From the NCBI GenBank assembly GCA_910574745.1, contig CAJTCE010000006.1, positions 23,239 through 87,238 on the forward strand: a stretch of 64,000 bases of DNA. The letters are read 5' to 3'. Shown here one piece after another: positions 19,211-27,690 of the stretch. Each line of letters opens with the position of its first letter. The stretch's first letter is position 1. A model generated the notes under the pieces. The model did not search any database and was not told the DNA's origin. It was given only the letters and a program-made list of their open reading frames with translations. Position numbers and translations under genes: made by a program. This DNA is from Lachnospiraceae bacterium (GTDB taxonomy: Bacteria > Bacillota > Clostridia > Lachnospirales > Lachnospiraceae).

Positions 19211-19576
19211 ATGAAGCTTAAAAGAGTAGGATTTTTCAAGGAATTAAAGCATGGAGATGAATTTGGTATATCCCTAAAGGAAATTGTTTGTAATAGCCCG
19301 TTAGAGAATGAGGATAAAATAGTTGGCTATTTAGAAAATGGTATTGCTTTTTGCATAACTGGGGGTTTAGTTTCAGATGTTTTAGATGAATCTAAAGGTG
19401 TGATTAGCAATTTAGAAATCTTAACTGACGGAACGTGGGCTTGGCCTTCAGACTTGTCATATTATGTTAAATTTTACCACATTAAATTGGATAGACATTT
19501 TATTGAGCATGTTGAGAAAAATGGGTGGACTATACAAAACAAAAATGATATTGATTTATTAAAACTTGAATTTTAA
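19211..19576 (+). CDS. Candidate immunity protein for the His-Cys toxin
   Basis: A 121-residue soluble protein (MKLKRVGFFKELKHGDEF...) with a strong AAAAGGAGGGA ribosome binding site, 15 bases after the toxin stop. Visible blocks are YLENGIAFCITGGLVSDVLD and DGTWAWPSDLSYYVKFYHI. I recall similar small proteins following Rhs toxins but cannot name a family. The frame is intact. Confidence 0.65.
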   Translation: MKLKRVGFFKELKHGDEFGISLKEIVCNSPLENEDKIVGYLENGIAFCITGGLVSDVLDESKGVISNLEILTDGTWAWPSDLSYYVKFYHIKLDRHFIEHVEKNGWTIQNKNDIDLLKLEF

Positions 19577-19598
19577 CATAATAGTTTAATTAAATCCG

Positions 19599-19731
19599 TG
19601 ACCGGGAAGAAGGCGGCGTGGAAATAAGCATCCTTGACCAGAACGGAGGCATTACCACCATTGTTACCGACGAAGCAGGAAAGAAAATTCTGGAGAGGGC
19701 GGAAGACGGCGCTTTAACGGAATATATTTTC
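19599..19731 (+). pseudogene. YD-repeat fragment copied from the second Rhs gene
   Basis: This stretch is nearly identical to about 10645-10777 of the second Rhs gene (encoding EEGGVEISILDQNGG, then AGKKILERAEDGALTEYI). It ends abruptly at the junction with the pre-toxin motif DNRRCVDLEALG at about 19735. It shows that YD-repeat DNA, not only the core end, has been moved with the cassettes. Confidence 0.8.
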
Positions 19732-19750
19732 GGCAGATAACAGAAGATGT

Positions 19751-20116
19751 GTGGATTTAGAAGCTCTGGGGGTTGTGAAGAGTAAGGATAACGAATTTGC
19801 TGCATGGCTAAATAGAGGAGATTCTAATAATCAGGTTTATTTTGGGATAAAAGATGGAGAGGCTAAGTATATGGGGATAACAAGACAACCAATTAAGATA
19901 AGGCTGGGCCAACATAATAAATCAGGAAAAGGTTTTTTGAGATTGGAAGTGCAATATGAGAATTTGACTAGAAACCAAGCAAGAGCTATAGAACAATATT
20001 TTATTGAAAATGGCCCTAATGAATTGAACAAGATTAATAGCATAGGTCAAAATAATAAATATTATAAAGATGCATTAGCTCGGGCGAAGCAATATTTAGA
20101 AAGTAAGGGTATATGA
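19751..20116 (+). CDS. Orphan toxin tip: GIY-YIG-like nuclease
   Basis: The frame is open from the pre-toxin junction (ADNRRCVDLEALGVVKSK) through a C-terminal domain. VYFGIKDG and KYMGITRQPIKIRLGQH match the GIY...YIG pair and the following arginine-containing helix of GIY-YIG/URI nucleases, and ARAIEQYFIE supplies the metal-binding glutamate. The GTG at 19751 has no ribosome binding site; this is a tip that needs a delivery protein. Unlike its neighbours, the toxin frame is not broken (G5 run followed by TT keeps frame). It lies one base before the immunity gene. Confidence 0.65.
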   Translation: MDLEALGVVKSKDNEFAAWLNRGDSNNQVYFGIKDGEAKYMGITRQPIKIRLGQHNKSGKGFLRLEVQYENLTRNQARAIEQYFIENGPNELNKINSIGQNNKYYKDALARAKQYLESKGI

Positions 20117-20117
20117 T

Positions 20118-20702
20118 ATGATGGATTTTAAAAATATGAATAATAATATTATTTCGAATCGTTGGAAAGCAAGGTATGAAAAGTTGCCCGATGATGTAAA
20201 AAAGAAACTGGATGATTTAAATAATGCTGATATTTTTGATTATCAGTTACAAGTAATAAAAAGAAAAAGAAACTACCCATCAATAGGTGACATATTTGAA
20301 ATCAATCCTAAAGATAGCTTGTTCTTTTATGGAATTGTAGTAAATAACCATATTAATAATATTAATGGCAAGGACTTATTATTGGTATTGATTTTTAAAG
20401 AAAATATGAATATAGATGTATGTATAAATGAAGGTGTGAAAGCTGAGGAGTTATTATTACCACCACAAATTGTGGGGAAAGAGTATTGGACGAGAGGTTA
20501 TTTTTACAATATAGCTCATTATGATAAGAAATTTAATGTTGATGGTTGTGGATTTTATAGTATTGGGAAAGGAAAATTTTTTGATGAATATGGAAGTGAA
20601 ATTGGTAATGAACCTCGAATATTAGGAACATATGGAGTATCTACCATTAACGGAATTGCAATGGAAATCAATCGTGAATTAATCATAGCGGGAATTGTAT
20701 AA
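20118..20702 (+). CDS. Immunity protein, Imm26-like
   Basis: A 194-residue soluble protein. The segment YPSIGDIFEINPKDSLFFYG resembles the start of the Imm26 family, in which GDxFxI is followed by a beta-rich domain. Two tandem ATG codons (20118 and 20121) follow the toxin stop at 20114-20116, so expression is likely coupled to the toxin frame. It should protect against the GIY-YIG-like nuclease. The domain call is from memory of the family; the position is directly visible. Confidence 0.65.
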   Translation: MMDFKNMNNNIISNRWKARYEKLPDDVKKKLDDLNNADIFDYQLQVIKRKRNYPSIGDIFEINPKDSLFFYGIVVNNHINNINGKDLLLVLIFKENMNIDVCINEGVKAEELLLPPQIVGKEYWTRGYFYNIAHYDKKFNVDGCGFYSIGKGKFFDEYGSEIGNEPRILGTYGVSTINGIAMEINRELIIAGIV

Positions 20703-20726
20703 TCATTAATAGACAATTCATAGAGC

Positions 20727-21466
20727 ATGATGCAGAGAACAGTCACTGCCTTTATGCAGCAACCAGCATCTATCATAGGACTGGCATTAAAGGTCATCGG
20801 CCACTCGCTGACCTTTGGAATGGCGGCACAGGGAACCTGGGAAACTGCAGGGAAGGCGGTGGAAGTATACCAGAACGGAACTTTTAGCGCTTGGAATGTT
20901 GTGGATGTGGGACTGAATGCCTTGGGAATGTGTGCTTCGGGAAGAGCGGCATTTTCAGAGGGGAGGAAGCTGGCAAACCGGATAGCGGCGAGTGAAGCGG
21001 GACAGAGGGTTGCCAAGGGATTTAAGGCCTATCTAGCGGATAATAGAGGATGTGTGGATTTAGAAGCTCTGGGGGGTGTGAAGAGTAAAACATCAAGAGG
21101 AGATAATACAACTAATGTATTTGATATTGTTAAATATGGAGAAAAAGTTCAGGATTAGAAAATCATCATGGAGTATTGGATGTTTGGGCCATTCATAATA
21201 TTGATGGCTACAAATCAAGAGCAAGTGATTCCATAACAATAGCATTAACACCAGAACAACATGCCGCCACAAAATCAGTGTATAGAGATTGGTTGTTTGA
21301 GAGAACAGGTAGGCGAGTTGGAGGCAAAGTAGATTGGACAAGTGTTTCCCCGAGAGAAGTTCAGAGTTTATCAGAAAGAATGTTTGATGCGGCAAATATT
21401 CCATTATCTGCAAGAAATAATTATTATAGAGAATTTAATCGCTATATTTATGGATTAGTAAATTAG
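20727..21466 (+). pseudogene. Rhs tip with HNH-like (NHH) nuclease toxin, frameshifted
   Basis: The first part encodes the pre-toxin (ALKVIGHSLTFGMAAQGTW, GRAAFSEGRK) and the junction DNRGCVDLEALGGVKSK with six G in the run at 21071-21076. Shortly after, KYGEKVQD is followed by a stop at 21156-21158. Adding one G near 21152 restores KVQGLENHHGVLDVWAIHNI and a frame open to 21466. NHH followed by a helix rich in hydrophobics and ...HxxxK is the pattern of HNH/ENDO VII-type nuclease toxins. The first ATG, at 20727, lacks a ribosome binding site. One base loss has silenced an otherwise complete toxin. Confidence 0.7.
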
Positions 21467-21485
21467 AACAGAAAGAGGTATAGAA

Positions 21486-21974
21486 ATGGATATTATAGAA
21501 ATTCTTGATAAAGTTAAAAATACGTCGGATTGTATTGTACATAGTCCTTGTGGGTTACCCTTATTGGGTAAAGGAATTAAATTACCAAATGATTTAAAAT
21601 TATTTTATGAGAAATGTGGAGGAATATCTTTTTTTACTCATGAGGCATATGGATTTACAATCGTAAGTCCAGAAGAACTTGTATTAGCCAATCCAGTTAT
21701 TGTTGGAGAACTTTGCGATGAAGATATATCATCAGAATGGTACATTATCTGTAAGGACATTCAAAATAATTATATTACTATTGACTTGTCCAAAGAGAGA
21801 TTGGGAAAATGCTATGATAGCTTTTGGGATAGGCATGGAGTAGTTGGAGAGTGTGCAGTTGTTGCAAATAGTTTCACAGAACTATTATTACACTTATTAG
21901 AAAATCAAGGTAAAAGCATTTTTTGGTTAGATAGCAAGTTTATATATATTGGAGATGCTTATGATGGTATTTAA
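21486..21974 (+). CDS. SUKH-family (SMI1/KNR4) immunity protein
   Basis: A 162-residue protein with the SUKH hallmark: IKLPNDLKLFYEKCGGISFF near residues 33-52, where LPxDLxxFYxxxGG is the family signature, and a C-terminal helix FTELLLHLLENQ. SUKH proteins are the commonest immunity proteins for HNH-type nuclease toxins, which fits the NHH toxin just upstream. An AAAGAGG ribosome binding site lies before ATG 21486. The frame is intact although the toxin is not. Confidence 0.85.
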   Translation: MDIIEILDKVKNTSDCIVHSPCGLPLLGKGIKLPNDLKLFYEKCGGISFFTHEAYGFTIVSPEELVLANPVIVGELCDEDISSEWYIICKDIQNNYITIDLSKERLGKCYDSFWDRHGVVGECAVVANSFTELLLHLLENQGKSIFWLDSKFIYIGDAYDGI

Positions 21975-22030
21975 TTATTGAATGTAATGTTAAACATTTC
22001 AAATAGATATTCTTTAATAAATAGTAATTA

Positions 22031-23000
22031 TTTTCCGCTTTGTTTATGGAACCTATGGGGAACTGTATGATGTAAAGGATGGAAACGGCGGCAGTCTTGG
22101 AAATATAGCGGCGTCGGAAGGCTATACTTATGCAGAGTTAGCCCATGCTTTGGGGATGGAGTACCTTTACAACGGGCAGTATGGTGTGACAACGGATATG
22201 AACGGCCTTTATTACATGAGGGCGCGTTACTATGACCAGAGCATCAAGAGGTTTATCAACCGGGATGTATTGAGCGGGGACATCGGGAACAGTCAGAGCC
22301 TAAATCGGTTTTGTTATGTGCAGGGGAATCCTGTGAGCCTGACGGATCCCTTTGGGCTGTGTCCGTATGGGAATGGCTTGGCGGAAGGTTTTATGCAGCA
22401 GACGGCATCCATTATGGGACTTGCGAGTTCAGTAATGGAAACAGGAGCTGCGGACAAGAGCAGCTTCTGGCACACAGCCCTGGATCTAACCGGAATTGTC
22501 TGGGATGGTGCTGATATCATCGATGCGGTGTGGTATGGCTTGGAAGGCAACTATACCATGGCGACAGTCAGTGCTATCTGTGCCTTGCCATTTGTAGGGT
22601 CATTGGTAGGTGGCTCGGCAGGGATGGCATTAAAGGTCATCGGCCGCTCGCTGACCTTTGGAATGGCGGTCCAGGGAACCTGGGAAGCTGCAGGGAAGGC
22701 GGTGGAAGCATACCAGAACGGAACTTTTAGCGCTTGGAATGTTCTGGATGTGGGAATTAATGCCCTGGGTATGTGTGCTTCGGGAAGAGCGGCATTTTCT
22801 GAGGGAAGGAAGCTGGCGAACCAGATAGCGGCTAGTGACATTAGGTGGACATTATCATTAAGTTGTCTGCGGGAACGTAGATGCCAGATGGTTTAGATGT
22901 TATACCTGATTCCCCTCATGGAATAGGACATTACACAATTTTTCCAACAAGACAAATGACAGTCAACGAATTTAATGAGCTGTACAAATCATTACCGTGA
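22031..23000 (+). pseudogene. Rhs core end and pre-toxin joined to the tail of an unknown toxin
   Basis: From about 22031 the frame encodes FRFVYGTYGELYDV through the RHS core (YLYNGQYG, DPFGLCP) and the full pre-toxin up to KLANQIAAS, stopping at 22896. In another frame, PDGLDVIPDSPHGIGHYTI and FPTRQMTVNEFNELYKSLP end in TGA at 22998-23000. That is the C-terminus of a toxin whose body has been deleted. I do not recognise the family from this 38-residue tail. The pre-toxin here is the same type as in the second Rhs protein, with a few substitutions (VWYGLEGNYTM, GMAVQGTW). Confidence 0.75.
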
Positions 23001-23017
23001 CAATATGGAGGAAAAAA

Positions 23018-23407
23018 ATGACGAATAAGTATGAAATTTTGTTAATTGAGAAAATACAAAGTGTTGATGATTTTCCGTACGAAGATATAAAAATTTTAGA
23101 TAAGTATCCATTACATGTAGCAATGCAGATTTTAAAAGTGTTAATTGAAAATTCTTGTTTAGGGCAGAATTATGCACCTATAGAAATTAGTCGTAGAAAA
23201 GTTAAGGAAATTGATAAAATATGGTTAATGCAACATTTTATTGAAGTTGCAAGTACTTGTATTAATTTTTCTGATGAATGGGAATATAGACGATTAGTTG
23301 AGTTGGTTGTTTTTGCGGTGCCAGAGTTGAAGCAAGAAGTTTTAAATTTGGGTATAAAATCTTCAAATAGAGAAATACGAGAGGTGGTAGAAGATTTTCG
23401 AGATTAA
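23018..23407 (+). CDS. Candidate immunity protein (helical, unnamed family)
   Basis: A 129-residue protein whose start at 23018 is set by GGAGG eight bases upstream; an earlier ATG at 22997 overlaps the toxin stop but has no site. It appears mostly alpha-helical (NKYEILLIEKIQSVDDF, HVAMQILKVLIENSC, RRLVELVVFAVPELKQEV). No membrane segment or signal peptide is visible. It is the sole surviving gene of this cassette. Confidence 0.6.
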   Translation: MTNKYEILLIEKIQSVDDFPYEDIKILDKYPLHVAMQILKVLIENSCLGQNYAPIEISRRKVKEIDKIWLMQHFIEVASTCINFSDEWEYRRLVELVVFAVPELKQEVLNLGIKSSNREIREVVEDFRD

Positions 23408-23756
23408 TGCATGGTGGAGTTTACCTATGACTGTCGTAACCGCCTGATTAAGGTCAAGGAAGAGGATGGAAGAGTGCACTATATGAGTATGATGCGGAAA
23501 ACATCGTACTGCTTCCGTTATAGACGGCATCCGCACGGAGTACACCACAGACCATGAAAGCACCTACAGTCAGATGCTTGTAAAGAGAGAATATGAAAAG
23601 AATGTCTTTGGGGCCTATACAGAGCCGGTAAGCAGCACAACTTATACTTATGGTCTGAATTGGTTAACGAAAGAAGGAATAAGGGAGAAGAGTATTATTA
23701 TCACTATAACCATTTAGGTTCTACCATGGCAGTCAGCAATGATAGCGGGGAGGTTA
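23408..23756 (+). pseudogene. Degenerate RHS-core fragment
   Basis: The DNA matches about 13216-13570 of the second Rhs gene (encoding AEFTYDCRNRL, TTDRESTYSQ, YYYHYNHLGSTMAVS) but has several small deletions that break the frame, for example GAGTGCACTATATGAG where the intact copy has a longer GTCACGCTCTATGAG context, and the loss near TATGGTCTGAATTGG. It ends at about 23756 where pre-toxin sequence begins. Confidence 0.8.
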
Positions 23757-23835
23757 TCTGGCATTAAAGGTTATAGGAAAGGGCTTTACTTTAGGATTTG
23801 CGGCTGAAAGTGCTTTTGAATCCATCAGCAGGGCC

Positions 23836-24153
23836 ATGATGCCTATAAAGATGGAACAAACGACTGAAGAACGTGTACAACAGATTATTGAGTCCGGAGA
23901 ATTACGGAGTGGAAGATGGGAGGCCAGAGTATTTGCATGGAAAAGACAGCCCACGAGAAGGCAGGCGAGTGTTGCAGGATTTGGAGATAATGCACAAACT
24001 GTTATTAGATTTAAAACAAATGTTTCATTTTCAAAAGATGAAGGGAATCTTGGAAAAACAATAGAAGATTTAACTGTGAGAACCGCTGATGGACAAAGGG
24101 TGCCGATTTCTATTACTGATGCAGAGATAGTAGGATTTAAGAAAGGGTGGTAA
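23836..24153 (+). CDS. Orphan toxin tip of unrecognised family
   Basis: The frame is open from about 23757 and encodes a divergent pre-toxin (ALKVIGKGFTLGFAAESAFE) followed by a domain of some 105 residues: EERVQQIIESGELRSGRWEA, VFAWKRQPTRRQASVAGFG, VIRFKTNVSFSKDE and PISITDAEIVGFKKGW. I do not recognise it. No ribosome binding site precedes the ATG at 23836. The domain is basic in the middle and ends in a beta-strand-like pattern. The pre-toxin is distinct from that of other cassettes, suggesting a separate origin. The stop overlaps the next gene. Confidence 0.5.
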   Translation: MMPIKMEQTTEERVQQIIESGELRSGRWEARVFAWKRQPTRRQASVAGFGDNAQTVIRFKTNVSFSKDEGNLGKTIEDLTVRTADGQRVPISITDAEIVGFKKGW

Positions 24154-24854
24154 AAATAAATAAGATAAAATTAGAAACAAGAGAACGGTTTGTGCGAATA
24201 GAGACTTTCTTTGGAGAAAAATTTTTTGATGATATTGGGGATAATGTTTTTACTTTTGAGAAAGGAAAGATATATGGAATTGTTTGCGAATATGGCGGAG
24301 GAGGAGCAGCTATATCTTGTTTTATGTCAAATCGGATTCCTTGGAAAGATGAGAAAATATATTTTGATGATTTAGAAATTAATCCTTCTGATATTGGAGA
24401 AATTGGTTGGTATATAGGGAGAGAAATATATTCTAAAGGAATAATCAAGAAAGAAATAAGTGTTAGAAAGGCGCTCAATCATGCAGTATCACAGTATCAT
24501 CGATATGAAAATATAAATGACATTATTGAGGAATTTGGTCTTCAAGAAAGAAGATTAGATTACGGACTCTCAAATTATAGTTATGAAAGATGGAGAGCAT
24601 CTTTAGCGATAGGATATGCAAGTTATAAAGTTATTTATTGTTTTCCATGGCTGAATAGCCATCTTTTCTATAATTGGATAATTTGTTCGTCTGTATTCCG
24701 TTTTTTTAGAAAGCTTAAAGATGAAGGGAATATTATTATTTTGCCAACTTCACGTAGGGATAATGTTGCTGGGTTTGTAGATGAGATTATAGAGATTTGT
24801 AATGCATCAGATAAGATAGTCACGGATGATCCATATTTTAGAGAATATTTTTGA
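24147..24854 (+). CDS. Candidate immunity protein: catalytically dead ABC-ATPase-like fold
   Basis: A 235-residue protein starting at GTG 24147 inside the last codons of the toxin. Its layout follows an ABC nucleotide-binding domain: FTFEKGKIYGIVCEYGGGGA at the Walker A position but without the lysine; KIYFDDLEINP as in the usual GxIxxDG strand; LSNYSYERWRASLAIGYA at the signature-motif position; YKVIYCFPW at the Walker B position without Asp-Glu; and IIILPTSRRD at the switch position without His. No ATP hydrolysis would be expected. As no permease gene is nearby, a role as binding-type immunity is inferred from position. The fold assignment is pattern-based. Confidence 0.6.
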   Translation: MVKINKIKLETRERFVRIETFFGEKFFDDIGDNVFTFEKGKIYGIVCEYGGGGAAISCFMSNRIPWKDEKIYFDDLEINPSDIGEIGWYIGREIYSKGIIKKEISVRKALNHAVSQYHRYENINDIIEEFGLQERRLDYGLSNYSYERWRASLAIGYASYKVIYCFPWLNSHLFYNWIICSSVFRFFRKLKDEGNIIILPTSRRDNVAGFVDEIIEICNASDKIVTDDPYFREYF

Positions 24855-24885
24855 AATTTATATATGGTCTGGAAGGTAATTATGC

Positions 24886-25498
24886 ATGGCGGCACAGGGA
24901 ACCTGGGAAGCTGCAGGAAGGGCAACGGAAGCTTATGAGAACGGGAGTTTTAGCGGTTGGAACGTTTTGGATGTGGGACTGAATGCCCTGAGCATGGGGC
25001 TGTCGGGAAGAGCGGCATTTTCTGAGGGAAGGAAGCTGTCGAACCGGATAGCGGCTAATGAAGTGGGGCAGAGGGGCAATCCTAGTGCTATAATCCATTT
25101 TTATGTTGAATTAGATACGAGGCAGAAAAGTTATAAAACAGCTGCCTAATTATGATTTATCAATAGTTGTAAAAAATCAGATGTAAATATGAAGGATTTA
25201 TCAGCATTAACAGCGAAAACAGGAGATGAGTTTGCACTGTTTACAAGAGGAAACCGAAAAATGATTATTCGTGGAAACACTAATGCGGTAAATATTAACG
25301 GAAGTATGGCACAAGAGCTATATCATGTAGGATATAAGTAGAGTGGTCATACTCATCCGGGAACAAATTGCCTCAGAGGGAGATATGTATATTTTAAAGC
25401 AATTTAATCAAGCCCAGAGTGTTATTTTAGACAGTCGAGGCAATTTTAATATATTTGGATTAGGAGGGGAAAAATGCAAAAAAGAAATCAAAAAATAA
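24886..25498 (+). pseudogene. Rhs pre-toxin with JAB/JAMM-like toxin, broken
   Basis: The first frame (24886-25149) encodes GTWEAAGRATEAYENGSFSG, then SGRAAFSEGRK, then runs out of frame. From about 25184 another frame reads DMKDLSALTAKTGDEFALFT and then GYK, a TAG at 25339-25341 where tryptophan would be expected, SGHTHPGTN and, after a one-base shift near 25368, ASEGDMYILKQF and SVILDSRGNFNIFG. HxHPx(n)SxxD is the metal-binding signature of JAB/JAMM proteins. At least one nonsense and two frame changes inactivate it. The restored frame ends at 25498, overlapping the start of the immunity gene. Confidence 0.65.
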
Positions 25499-25660
25499 TG
25501 GAGAAAGAGCTCCAAAAGGCATTGGCAATTGAATATGTGAAAAATTTTTGTGTGGAACATAATTTGTCTCTTCAAAAGTTGAAAGCACAGAGGTTTATCT
25601 TAGTAGGAAATGAATGTGCATTTGCACAACCTAGTGATATGAAGCCTAATGGTTTAATTA

Positions 25661-25676
25661 GTGTCTGCTGATTAAC
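25661..25676 (+). repeat. Left terminal inverted repeat of the IS element
   Basis: GTGTCTGCTGATTAAC, the exact reverse complement of 27270-27285. Confidence 0.95.
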
Positions 25677-25813
25677 AAAAACATAGCCTAAAGCCACTGA
25701 TTTTACTGCATTTTATAGCCATGTATGGTAAAATTAATTGTAAAGAAATCGAATTCCATGGTTCGATTTTCATGCAAATATTTTGAAAAATTACTACCAT
25801 ACAGGAGCTGAAA

Positions 25814-27274
25814 ATGTATAGATCAGACAACAAGTTACAAACATCCTTCCTCGATTTCAACCAGCCGATGGGATTGCATATGAATCCGGAAAACCGCTGG
25901 ATTAAGATGGCAGATATGATCCCGTGGAATGTCTTCGAAAAGAAATATAAGCATCTTTTCAAAAGCAAAACCGGGAATGTTGCAAAGCCTCTGCGCATGG
26001 CCCTTGGCGCTCTGATTATTCAGACCAGGTTTCAGTTTTCGGACAGGGAGCTTGTGCAGCAGATAACGGAAAATCCCTATCTGCAGTACTTCATCGGTCT
26101 GCCCGGTTATCAGGAAGCTCCACCATTTGATGCAAGTACACTGGTTCTTTTCAGAAAGCGTATCAGTGCAAAAATGCTCATGGAAGCAAATGAATATCTG
26201 CTTCAGGAGAATAAGCCTGATAAAAAAGAGGATGACAATGACCATCACAATACGCCTTCCGGCAATAGTTCCGGGGATTCAGGTAAAACCGAGGAGACCG
26301 AAAACAAAGGCACTCTGACTATTGATGCAACCTGTGCTCCGGTATATATCAGATATCCCCAGGACGTATCGTTGCTGAATGAAGCCAGAGAAAAGCTGGA
26401 AGACATGATTTTCTGGTTTCACAAAGCCTATGGAGCTGCTCTAGCACGAAGAGACTGCAAGGCTGCAAGGAAACAGTATCACAGCTTTGCAAAATCAAAG
26501 AAGCACTCTGCGAAGCAGATCCGCAAGGCTCTGAAGAAGCAGCTTTCCTATGTCAGACGAAACATTGGATATCTGGAAGGATTTATGTCGTCAGGTTTGG
26601 CTCCGAGACAAAAGGACATCCCAACGATACTTACCATTTTCAAACTTTATGAACAACAGAAGTATATGTATGACAACAAGGTTCACAAAGCAGAGAACCG
26701 GATTGTGAGTATCAGCCAGCCTTGGATCAGACCAATCGTACGAGGAAAGGTAAAGGCACCTGTAGAGTTTGGCGCAAAGCTGGATCTTAGTATTGGCGCA
26801 GACGGTTACGCAAGGATTGAAAATATATCCTTTGATGCCTACAATGAAAGCACCTGCCTGCGGGACGCTGTTAATGCTTATTATGAGCGAACCGGATACT
26901 ATCCGGAACGAGTACTTGCAGATCAGATATATCGGACAAGAGATAATCGTGCCCTCTGCAAAAAGCATGGCATTCGGTTATCCGGTCCGAAGCTTGGGAG
27001 ACCAAACAGGGGAACAGCCAAAACAGATAAACAGATAGAATATCAGGATAATACCGATAGAATCGAAGTGGAACGCAGATTCAGCTTAACCAAACGCTGC
27101 TATGGAATGGGCAAAATCGTAACTAAGCTGAAAGATACACAGCTCACTTCTATCGCATTATCTGTATTTGTTGCAAACATCGTAAGGATGCAGCAACGAA
27201 TACTTTCTGCGCTTTTTTATCTGTTGGATATTTTGAACCACAGGGAGGGCTGGTTACCTGCTTATGCAGGTTAA
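25814..27274 (+). CDS. Transposase, DDE type (IS5/IS1182-like)
   Basis: The 486-residue protein begins MYRSDNKLQTSFLDFNQPMG with AGGAGC upstream. An N-terminal DUF772-like region (FDASTLVLFRKRIS near 110-123) precedes the catalytic part. Candidate acidic residues are in TIDATCAPVYIRYP (first Asp), YPERVLADQIYRT (second Asp) and DRIEVERRFSLTKR (Glu). A low-complexity insert of Asp, Asn, Gly and Ser near 145-170 is typical of this group. The TAA stop is formed by the right inverted repeat. The gene has no visible defect, so the element may be active. Confidence 0.9.
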   Translation: MYRSDNKLQTSFLDFNQPMGLHMNPENRWIKMADMIPWNVFEKKYKHLFKSKTGNVAKPLRMALGALIIQTRFQFSDRELVQQITENPYLQYFIGLPGYQEAPPFDASTLVLFRKRISAKMLMEANEYLLQENKPDKKEDDNDHHNTPSGNSSGDSGKTEETENKGTLTIDATCAPVYIRYPQDVSLLNEAREKLEDMIFWFHKAYGAALARRDCKAARKQYHSFAKSKKHSAKQIRKALKKQLSYVRRNIGYLEGFMSSGLAPRQKDIPTILTIFKLYEQQKYMYDNKVHKAENRIVSISQPWIRPIVRGKVKAPVEFGAKLDLSIGADGYARIENISFDAYNESTCLRDAVNAYYERTGYYPERVLADQIYRTRDNRALCKKHGIRLSGPKLGRPNRGTAKTDKQIEYQDNTDRIEVERRFSLTKRCYGMGKIVTKLKDTQLTSIALSVFVANIVRMQQRILSALFYLLDILNHREGWLPAYAG

Positions 27275-27285
27275 TCAGCAGACAC
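27270..27285 (+). repeat. Right terminal inverted repeat of the IS element
   Basis: GTTAATCAGCAGACAC, perfect partner of 25661-25676; contains the transposase stop codon. Confidence 0.95.
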
Positions 27286-27392
27286 TAATTAATGATGGAG
27301 ATACAATGCCAAAGGTCACATTAGTAATTAAATATGAGAATGATCAATTAAATATTGAGGAAACCGAATATACAAAATTCTATTTGAAATAA

Positions 27393-27636
27393 GTGTAAAA
27401 TATAGATTGTTTATTGATAATTAAACGTAAGTTTTGGTAATTGTCATAGAAAGTGATAATCTGAGTGTAGAGATTAGAATCTGTGTGATATCCAGCCATA
27501 TGTTGAAGTATACCTTTTATATCGACTATCGGAAACGAATATGGAAGCAAAAGAGACAAGGGAGGAAGCAGAGACGTATTTGCAGGCAACTGTCTTCTTA
27601 CTTGTAGCGGACAGACCATGGAAGTTAATTATATTT
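27393..27636. other. Intercassette DNA, no recognisable gene
   Basis: About 240 bases between the split immunity gene and the next toxin tail. No reading frame here matches anything I know on either strand. Confidence 0.5.
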
Positions 27637-27690
27637 AAAGTGCTATATTATGATAGTAATGGTAAATTTAATTTATTTGGAGGTAATTAA
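27637..27690 (+). pseudogene. Tail of a second JAB-like toxin
   Basis: Seventeen codons, KVLYYDSNGKFNLFGGN, then TAA. They align with the end of the JAB-like tip upstream (SVILDSRGNFNIFG). The stop overlaps the next ATG as TAATG. The rest of this toxin has been deleted, leaving its immunity gene. Confidence 0.6.

Larger units (their letters stand above)
25661..27285 (+). mobile_element. Complete insertion sequence, IS5/IS1182-like
   Basis: The element is 1,625 bases with perfect 16-base terminal inverted repeats, GTGTCTGCTGATTAAC at the left and its reverse complement at the right. It is flanked by a six-base target duplication TAATTA (25655-25660 and 27286-27291). It carries one transposase gene whose stop codon lies within the right terminal repeat. 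The perfect ends and intact gene suggest a recent insertion. Family placement is by transposase appearance only. Confidence 0.9.
25474..27392 (+). pseudogene. Immunity gene of the JAB-like toxin, split by an IS element
   Basis: The 5' part (25474-25660) encodes MQKRNQKIMEKELQKALAIE through SDMKPNGL with a GGAGG site. After the insertion element the 3' part reads INDGDTMPKVTLVIKYEND and ETEYTKFYLK, ending in TAA at 27390-27392. Joined, it matches the paralogue at 27690-27985 over its whole length (KALAIEF, SDIKPNGVLND, ETEYTK). The target duplication TAATTA flanks the element, and removing element plus one duplicate restores the frame exactly. Confidence 0.85.
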
